64,000 nucleotides of DNA from Strongylocentrotus droebachiensis. Its lineage: Eukaryota > Echinodermata > Echinoidea > Camarodonta > Strongylocentrotidae. The stretch spans positions 1-64,000 of the forward strand of contig JAVYIG010001809.1 of assembly GCA_035222895.1 (NCBI GenBank). Reading direction: 5' to 3'. Below, piece by piece: positions 12,691 to 23,321 of this stretch (positions are counted from its first letter, which is position 1; each line of letters starts with the position of its first letter). Under the pieces are notes generated by a model. That model was not told the DNA's origin. It did no database searches and saw only the letters and a list, made by a program, of their open reading frames with translations. A program made the position numbers and the translations under genes.

Positions 12691-15600
12691 ATGCGGAACA
12701 AAATGGCGAAATCACCGGTTTTCATCCTCTTTTTGATAATTGTATCTGCTGGTCTATTTGAGTGCTCTCTAAATCCGTACAAGACATTATCTGTTTCCAA
12801 ATCAGCATCTCAGCCGGAGATTAAACGAGCTTACAAGAAGCTCGCTCGCGAATGGTAATGTGTACATGTCCATTTATTCTTGTCCCACGTACTCATAATC
12901 GTGTGTGTATGATTTTTGTAATTTTGTGTGTGATGCGATGATGCTGATGCGATCGATGCTGGGGCCGTGGCTTGTTGGGTGTAGTGTAATAGTGGTGTGT
13001 ATGTGTGCGTGGGGTGTCATAAGGGCCAAGGCCCAAACTAAGCTATGCCAACTCACACCACGTAGAGCTCTAGCTTACATTTACTATGATTTAGCGCATA
13101 ACGTTCATCTGATCTCAGCGAATTGCAGCCTCATTTTCCTAAAAATTGGTGCCTACAAGTTTAAGCACAAGGGCCCTTATTATTGGCTATCGCTGGCTGC
13201 CATTCGCTCGATGTTATAAGACATTGTTGCGAGGAGAAAGATTGTGATTTTCTGTTTGATCCCATACCAAAATCATGATATTTCAGTCAAACCCTCTATT
13301 TCAAATTTGTTACGATTTTTTTCAGCATCCTTAAAAAAAAGGTTAAGTATTTTACTTCAGTTAAGTCTTACTTAAGTCTTACGTAACATTTTTTTAAAGT
13401 TTAAAAACTTCTCATTTTCATCATATTTAAGGTACAAACTTTTCTGAATTGAAATGTTCATTGATTTGTCTATTTTATTTTTGTGCAATGCCATGTGTGC
13501 GTCAGTTATGTGTGAAGTGCGTCACCTGATGTGTGAATCATGACATGTCAAAATCTCCTTGGTGTGACGTAATATTATGTATTTACATTGCCATTGAACT
13601 TTAGTTGCGCTTAAGTTAAGTAGGCCCTCTCTCACTTGAATTTAAAGCCGCTCAAGATCGAGCGGCTCTGCCAAATTCATTGGCTGAGAGAGAGAGCAAG
13701 AGAGAGATTCTTAAACTAAGTGCACAGCACTCAATGCGGGAATTGCTACGTGTACTGCGTGACAAATCTGTTTCCTTTATCTTTTTTGCTTTTCTGACTT
13801 TTCTTTAAATTTCTCTCCTGATATCGCACAAATTAGGCATCCGGACAAGAGTGATGATCCTAATGCCTCTGATAAATTCATCAAGATCCAGCAATCATAT
13901 GAGGTAACTATGCTGTTTAGTTCACTTTATTCAATAATTTCATAAAAGATATATACAAAGGTAAAACAAAATATTACTTTACTTACTTTAATTTAATCCA
14001 ACGATGTTTTAGGTACTCTAAGTCTGGTCATTGATCCGTAATTCTTCCATTGTTATTGCTATGTGTGAAGGAAGGAGATTGTGTGCTAACATGAGACAAC
14101 AGACAATACCTAGACCGGCTCATATTAAAAAAATTCAAAATATTATCAATATATTATTAGAGTGCCATTTGTTTCCCATGAAAATCTTTCTATCAGGAAA
14201 TTGAACAACTAAAAGGTCCTAGGTGTAAATAAAACTTTGCTTTTCAACAAAAAAAATATTCAAAGAAGAAGATGACAGAAAGAGGGAAAAAATGGGCACT
14301 GTAAGAACTAGAGAAGCATGTTTTGCTCTCTTATATTATGGCATTATTACAGTGTAAACACTAAACAGGCCTCTAAAGTCAGTATTTCCAAAGTTTCAAT
14401 TAGAAGGTAAATGCATCATTCATGACCATGTCTGTGTCTTGACTACAGATCTTGTCCGATGAAGCGAAGCGGAGAGAATATGACCAGTTTGGGATAGTGG
14501 ACCCACAAGAGAGTCAGCGCAGGCAACGCGATCCGTTCGGGGACCAATTTTTCCAGCAGAACAACAACTTTGGCGGGGGCTTCAACTTCCACAACTCTGG
14601 AAACAACGACCCTCGCCGGGTGACACTGTCAAGGCTGCAAGACGGCATCTTGCCCCAGAGCACGGACAAACCCTACCTGATCTTTGTGACTGGAAGCTTC
14701 TGCTTCAACTGCATGAACATTGAGAGAATGTGGTCAGACATTTCTCCGGAAATCGAGTCATGGGGTGAGGAGATAGTCTTTACATTAGGTGTTTTGGGTT
14801 TTGTCCATCTCAATATAAAATTACTTTGTGGAAATGAACATGGATGGATAAACCAGTGGTAATCTCATCTTTTTTGCTAGATGCAATGGCATACTGAAGT
14901 AAATGGTTGTGCCACTGTTGACATACTTGTCATCTTTGTAAATGTATATCCTGTTGCGTCAGTTTCAGTTACTTTGGCTTTTCCTGTAATGTCTTTAGAC
15001 AATTATTTCTTTATATAGACCTATTTTTTTTTATTTGTTGCTTACTTTGACGCACAATCCAGGTGTCGGTGTTGGATCGGTCAACATTGACAGTGACCGC
15101 AGGCTGGCCTCCGTGCTTGGTATACGCCATCGTCCCGCCATTGCGGGTATCATAAACGGTCAAGTGACGGACTATGGTCAAGGAAGTGTGACCTTGAAGG
15201 CCATGAGAGACTTTGTAGACAGGTTGCTGCCAAGCAGCCTTATTCAAGAGGTATGTCTTCATGTTATTTCTAGTACAGTGAAACCCTATATAATTATAAA
15301 GACCACTCAAGGGAAATAAGAAAGTTGATCTTTGTAGGAAGTGTTGCTCTTTATCTTCAGGTTGTTACCAGGCAGCCTTGTTCAAGAGGCACGTTGTCAT
15401 GGTGATTCTCATACAATGAATCCTACTTATAAAGACCATTAAAGAGAATCAAAGAAGAGTAGTTCTTACGGGCAGGTGGTCTTTATTTACAGGTTTTTAT
15501 AATAACAGTGAAATTAGAGACCACTTTAGGGAGGCAGAAAATTGTTCTCTATAGACAGGTGGTCTTTATGTACACGTTCCTATTAGAAAAGCGTTTATGA

Positions 15601-18600
15601 AAATTTCTGTTTGAGAGAAAACAAAAAGTGTTGTCTTTCGGTCATGCATGTGTATAACAGGAGGAAGGCAAAAACCTATCAATTTCTTTGTCGTCTTTGT
15701 AGTGCAGTGATTTATTTCATAACAGAATACAGACTACATTTCTACTTCTTTTTATTTGCAGGTCAATAATAACAACTACGAGGACTTCTTTGCCAACTTC
15801 TACAACGAGAACAAGCCCCGGGTCCTGCTCTATTCCCGGAACCGAGACGTTCCCATCATCTTCAAGGTCGGGGCTTTTGCCTTCAGGGAACACCAGACGT
15901 TCGGCTTTACCTCTGCCAAGTATTCTAACACAGACGGGGTTCTAAAGCATGTTGGGGTGCAGCACAGGACGGGAAAGGTGTTGGTGTTCAAGGAGAATAC
16001 CAAAGATCCTGTAGACATGATCGAGGTAACATTCAAGTTTCAAGTTTTATTGTTCCACATTTTACAAAAAATATAGACATACATATAAAAAAAAAAATTA
16101 TACAATACCTACATGAAGTATTAATCAGCACGTCTCAATGATTCTCAATTCATATAATAGATTAATTATAATGTGAGGAACCTATCAAAAAGCAGTGCTC
16201 GTATATTATAGGTTCCTAGAAGAAAAAAAAGGATTGTAGATGAAAAAATCATAGCAGTAGAGAAAGACGTAATTTAGTGGGACAAATTTAAAAGGCAATG
16301 GAATAAGGAAATTGGTATACAAAAATAATGCATTAGCACCAATACCCAGAGTCACCCAGTTAAAATGCGTAGTCAAAGGGCGTAGTGGAATCCTTGTACA
16401 TGTACATGTATAAAGACAGGGCTCGACGCTAAGCTGGCCTTGCACTCATAGATACACAAAACATTCTCAGGAGTCTGTGGCGTACAGTTCCTAATATCTT
16501 ACTCCTGGGGGCGTTTCACAAAACAGTTTTTGTTATAAGCTACTGAAATCCTTGCTTCTGATTGGTTATCAGCAGATTTGTCACTGATTTTTGTCATTTG
16601 TCATTGAAAAAAGGCTTTTGTGAAAGGGGCGCCTGACCTCCTTGATTGATTATCAGTGTTGAGGGACATTTAACCTTATCATATTGATGTTTAATTCCAG
16701 ACTCGTGGAAGTACATGTAAACAGTTATCAGCTCGATGAATATGGTTTCATCTTGGTAAACCGCTCATTTCTCATCTAGGCGTAAGCCGGAGATGTCTTT
16801 GGCACTATCGGTCAAAGGGTTAAAGTAATCCAAACATTTTGAATAAAATGTATGCATCTAGCAGTATTAAGTTGTTAAACCTTGTCATGTGGTACACTAG
16901 TCTTTGTTGTGTTGTTGTTTATTATTTTAATTCTTGTCATATCTTCTCGCAAAAGATTGAAGAAATGGTTTTGTAGATGTCGTCTGTATTCAAAGTATGA
17001 CTAGGAACTTGGGAGCATTTCCACTTGTCCTGCAAGTCCTATGCGTAGTGGGACTTGTAAGGGTGAATCTCTCTGCCAGTTATTATCTATAGATGCAAAA
17101 TAAACAAAATTTGGATAATAATAATAGTGATATTGGATATTTATATAGCGCACATATCCACCATGCATGGTGCTCAAGGCGCTCCAACTATTACCCCGGC
17201 TCTGCTAGGCAGCCGATTTTGGCGCTCACAGCATTCAAGGAATTCCTTCCTACCGATTGGCGGTACCCATTTAACACCTGGGTGGAGAGTGGCAAATATA
17301 GATTAATATCTTGCCAAAGGACATTTATAATAGTGCAGTAATTGATAGTAATGTTGATATTTGATAATTTTCTTGCACAGGAGAAACATATGACCTTGAA
17401 AGCACTGACTCATTTGCTGAACTACAACAAATACCTCTACCTTCCAAGGCTTTCCTCCCAAACTCTCTTTGAAGAAATGTGCCCAGAGACTCCAAATCTG
17501 GTTGGACGAAAGTAAGTACTGGATCAGTCCTTTCCAAATCAGCACACAAGTTTGTATTAGTATAGAAGCAGTAGAAGTACAAGTGATAATAATAATACAT
17601 CACATTTATAACGCGCCTAATACTTTGTTTCTAGGCGCAGTACATATTATTACCCCGGTCACCGGATTCAGGCTTACCCACACACAATGTATGCACATTC
17701 TCCACTCCCTGGGTAGCATTCGGCCAGTCAGGTAGTTATAATTTAGATGCCAAAAGGAGAACCATTTTGTAAACACTGATAATTTTTCCATTTTTTTTTT
17801 TTTTTAGGGGAATGATATTGTGTTTGGTAAAGCATCATCTGTTTGCAATATTTAATGTCATAGTTTAATAAAAAGCAATTGCATACTAAGGCCCGTACCG
17901 ATATGACGTGGCAAAACAGCGGCAGTGTTTTGCTGATGACGCAAAGTGTAATTCACACTTCTGTATCTTATAACACAGAGCTCAGCAAGTCCTTTGTCGC
18001 ACACACCTGCCATTCATATCTAAAGAAAAGTGGCTGCCTTTTTCGCAGCGGTTTAATCTTAATAAATCTGAACTGCAGCTTTATGGTGCATCAGAAATAC
18101 AACAGTTGTGTGGCGACTCAAATTGAAGCCAGAATTTCAGATGATGAGGAATTTAGTTTAAAGAGTTAGATATGTAGGTATCTGTATGATAAGATTTTAA
18201 TTGTGGTCACCTCTAGCCGCCGGTTTGTAGTGGTCACCTAGAACCTCTCCCCTAAGGTATTGAGGAACCTGTGTATAAAGGCCACCTTTTCCAGTGGCCA
18301 CTTTCTCTGTTCCCCCTGGTTGGCCTTTATAGAGAGGGTTGACTGTGAGGAAGAAATACATCTTGGGATGGCACAAAGTCAAAATCCCAAGACAGTGGAG
18401 GAAACTCATAGATTGATGTCCTGTTGAGAATGGAACGACGTAATGTATTTAGGTCCAAGCTAATAACAGGTTGACTGTATTCTGCCCTGGTCCCTGTTTT
18501 CACAAAACTTGTTATCAATAACAAGTTATGTTAATTGTTATAAGCTACTGAAATCCATGCATTTGATTGGCTGTGAGCAGGTTTGTCATAGATCTGTGGT

Positions 18601-19932
18601 AGTTGTAACGATCTTTATGAAACTGGGCCCAGACTGTTTTGCGAAGACAAGAGGGAAAGAAATTCCTTGGGTCCATTCTTATAAAGGATTGATATTATTC
18701 ATGACTTATTTGCGATTGATATCAATCATTAATATGTACATATCAAGGGTTCAGTGACACAAACACGTAACTTCATATTTTGCCAAAATGAGTGACGTAT
18801 TTGATATCAAAATGTTCAGAAAAATGTGGGCTTTCCAGGAAACACCAAGACTTAACTCCACCCAACTCCCCATTGAAGTCAATGGCTAGTGAAACACAGA
18901 CTTAACTTAAGGGCCAAGTGCTCAGTGACACATAAACCACTTTTTTTCTTCTAAAAATGGTCAAAATGGAGTTACGTCTTTGTGTCACTGACCCCTCGAT
19001 ATGAGGTAGGAGATTGAGTGGGATCAATATACAAATAATGCACTGCAGTGAGGGCACTAGTAAGAATTACCCACACGAGGTACCGTTGGAACAGTCTTAA
19101 CACGCCCGAGGCGATAGCAGGGTGTTTGGACTGTTCCAAAGGTACCGAGCGTGGGTAATTTTACTAATGCCCAAACAAAATGCTGTGTTATTAGTTTAAT
19201 AAAATTATGACATGGATCCTTGTTATTTGATAAATCACCCTCATCTCAAAGTCTGTACATTACTAATTCTAGGTCTACATCTATTTCTATGATTGATCTA
19301 GATGCGTTTTTAATGCCGCTGTAGCCATTTTCGCGAGTAAAAGTAAAACAATAAATCTCAATGGTTGCGATCTCAAAACATGATCGCCAATGACCGGTCA
19401 TTACCATAGGATAATAGTAGTTATCCAAATTTTGCGTTAGGATAAATAAATGCTTGGTCACATGTACGCTTTCAACCAATCATTTGAGTAGGATCTACGT
19501 CATCATTTTATAATGACATATAATGTATCTCTATTGCAGATTATGCGTCATCCAGATCACAAAGGCCACTCCAGAGCACGAGCCGTTCAGAGCTTCGTTC
19601 AGAGACATGGTGATGAGTACGCCTTCATGGCCCCATGAAGCCAAGATGACTTACATGCTGTTTGAGAATCAGGAGCAGGTAGCAGCAGCCATGGAAGGGT
19701 TAATGGTGGAGGTCCTCCATGCTGTTCCAGTAAGTCCTAAATAATTTTGACCCTTGTTTTAAAGCCCCACTGTACTACTTGTAGCTACTTGCTCCCTCTA
19801 TATAAAAAACAATGACAGAGATGCCAACCCTCCCGATTTTATCGGGAGGCTCCCGATAATTCACCCCAACTCCCGACCTTACGATCACCATCCTTATCCT
19901 CCCGATTTATTAAAAAAAAAAAAAAAAAAAAA

Positions 19933-19972
<40 letters not shown>

Positions 19973-22900
19973 TATGATTTTTTTTGGAGGGCGCTTATCA
20001 GTATATATATCTGTGAATTGAAAGAGAAATATCATCTGCTAACTTAAGCATGTAATAATTCCACTATGTTAAAAGACAAATTAAGAGTAGCGAAAGATTG
20101 TTTCAGCATATGGATCGCCGTAACCAATGCGTGGATATTGCCACAGAATCCAAATGGCGGAAAATCAGCAAAATAAGACCAGGAAATGGTCTCGGAAGTA
20201 TAAGACCGAATACAGTATCAAGTACCTGTGTAATCGGAAGTCTGAAAGTAATTCATCATGCATTTTGTACAATTTTTATGTTATTTAAAAAAAAAGGGGG
20301 AATTATTTAACTAAATACACATGTAAAATGCTCCAAAATAAGGCTCAGATTGCACCAGAGAGCATCTAGAACCCCAGAGCTTCCAGGGCCCTAAGGCGGG
20401 CCCTGGACCCCGGCCGCATGTGTCGGGCGCTACGCGCTCGAGATGTGCGCTACGCGCACATTAATTGGTGTCGATTACAAATCCTCCCTATTTCTGATTT
20501 CCAAAAGTTGGCATCTCTGCAATGACCATTGGTCCCCCCCTATATAGAAAACAATGACCATTGGTCCCCCGTGATCCTCACCAAAATAGAACCTTCTTTA
20601 TCAGTAGAAGGTCAGTCAGATGACCTCTTTATTTCTTTCAGGCGGTCTTGCTAGGTGCATCAAATATCTATGAAAAGCTTATTTTCATATACATGTACTC
20701 CCTTGAGGCTAAGAGTAGCTGTGTGCATCTTTATCCTTCAGTCAGGTGGCGCTAGCTGCGCTGCTGTGGCCATCACAAGTTTACGCCACCCTTCTCTGTC
20801 TGCTGTTGCTCTCATTGCCTCTGACAGCTTTTTCCCTGTCCATATGTGGATGTCTTTTAACCAGGAAATAACAGGTCTGCCATTTCTTCGCCTGGCTTCC
20901 ACTGTTCCTGTTATAAGGGACTTTCCAAGACCACTACATGGCCAAAAATCTTTATAAAAGATGAAATTGATCAGCTGTTTGTGTATTTACTTGTCAAGAA
21001 ATGGAAGTTGCCAAATACATCTACATGTTTCTCATTAATTTGTCTTTTTATTTTAGGTGGCCATTGTTTGGAGACAGCGAGGGAACCAGATCAAACTGGC
21101 CTGGCTACCTGAGGGTTGGGAGGGCCAGGACATCACGATGGAGCGAAGAGGGATCAAGGAGTTTCTATATAGACTCAACGATGGCACTTCCAAGTTTGCC
21201 CACAAAGGGATACTACCACAGTTCAACGACGAAAATGCTCCGGTAAATGATAGATAGATAGATAGACAGATTCTTTTATTGATCCATATTCAAAACATAG
21301 AAAATTGGCATCCACTGGCAGCACTTAAACAAAATACTATGTAGTCACACTGATGGGTTCAAGGGGTTCTTATTTAGTGGTGGATTAGGGAGTAAGGGGG
21401 GGGGGGGAGTGCCCCCTTCCAAATCCAAATTTCACTCAAATAAATGTGCCCCCTCCATGAGCCCCCTGGCACCAAATCGAAACCACCAGTTCTTGAAATA
21501 GTTCAAGAAATTTGAGTCTTGTAAATGTTCATGAATATTCTAGAAAGTTGAGTCTTGTAATTGTTCATGAATATTCAAGAAAGTTGAGTCTTGTAATTGG
21601 TCATGAATATTCTAGAAAGTTGATTTTTGTAATTGTTCATGAATATTCAAAAAATTATTTCATAAGTCTGCTTTTTCCAGCATCTGTACCAATAAAAAAT
21701 TAAAAATCAGCACTGTAAGGGGCTTCCTATCCACCCTCCTGACGTAATAAAAACAACAAAAAGTCATCCATGAACTAGCTTCCTAAGTGTTTTTCTAGAC
21801 CTCCAAAACATGTCCTCCTTAGTGAAATGTGATTTGATGATATATCTTCTATTCTGTCTTTTATTATTTTGCAGGCTTGGCCAATTCGGAAATTCAGAGA
21901 GTTAACGCAAAAGATGACGGACCTGTATAATGCAGCATATAACTTCATATTTGGTTCATCCTGGTAAGCATCTTTTGAAGTGATGTTTATTCTAAAGTAC
22001 ATTTTGAGGGGTCAGTGACACAAAGACGTAACTCCATATTGATAAAAAGTGGTTTATGTGTCACTGAGTACTTGGGCCTTAAGGAGTCAAGTCTATGTTT
22101 CACTAGCCATTGACTTCAATGGGGTGTTGGGTGGAGTTAAGTCTTTGTGTTTCCTGGAAAGCCCACATTTTTTTGAACATTTTGATATCAAATACTCATT
22201 TTGGCAAAATATGGAGTTGCGTCTTTGTGTCACTGAACCCTCAATTTGCTAGTATTTAAAAGGATTTACGTACAGTGTACATACAGTGATGTCCCTTAGT
22301 TTGATAAAATACAGTAGGTGCACAAACAAATTGAGAGTTTCCCAAATGCAGTTATAATGTTTTCTGATCAGATTATTAATGTTGTGCCATCAGCAGCAAC
22401 CCCATTTCAATCTGGTGTAATTATATTTGTGTTGATGTTTGTTGTCAAACAATAGCTTGCATATCTTTTGAAGCACAGAACAGCTACATACCGTACAATC
22501 CCCATGTTGTGCTGCAGGAGAGACATATTTACCCTAATTAACAGAGAAACAAAGACTTATTTTTAAAAAAAGTGAACAAATGTTATTGACCAAGTGATAT
22601 AATTGGGGAATAATTGAATGTACTTTATCTATTGATTCTTATAAGATATCATATTTTAATTACTTAATATTTTCTTTCATCCATACAGGGTTAGCACTAG
22701 CAGTAATTCCTAATCTCTGTTCATAACTAGGTGTTGCACTGATGGAAAATTGAATGTACTTTATCTACTGACTCTAATAAGATATTTGATATTAATCACT
22801 ATTTATTTCTTTTAACCATACAGGGAAAGCAGTAGTCTTCTGATGATCATGATGGTGATCTACTTTGGGTGCTTTGTCTTAGCTTTCCTTGGTCTATTTG

Positions 22901-23290
22901 GAGGAAGGTAAGAGAACATTACCATGGCGATGTCAATGTTGATGACTTTGGTGCTGTTATGGGTGTGATGGAGTTGTTAAATGAAGACAATGTGATAATG
23001 TTTATTCTGGTTCTTTAAAGGAGGTAGGAATTTTAATTGGGATGCAAATTATGAGGGCAGTCAGAAGGATGGTCGTGGGGGAGGAGGAGGGAGTAGGAGG
23101 AGAGGAGGAAGGGAGGAGGAGGAAGAGAAGGAGGAGGAGGAGGAGGAGGGAGGAAGAGGAGGAGGGGGAGGAGGGGAAGGGGAGAAGGAGGGAGAAATGT
23201 GAAGCTTCTTGAATTTGATCTGTTTCCTTGCTTTAAAAAAAGTAAAAAATATATTGCAGTGACTTATAATTTGATCTGTTTCCTTGCTTT

Positions 23291-23321
<31 letters not shown>

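Noticed and set aside
20655..20957. Plus-strand frame of 100 codons
   Set aside because: The meaningful reading is on the minus strand, a LINE RT C-terminal tail.
21505..21652. CRISPR-like array (36-bp periodic repeats)
   Set aside because: The whole 36-bp unit repeats without unique spacers, and it lies in an intron of an animal gene.
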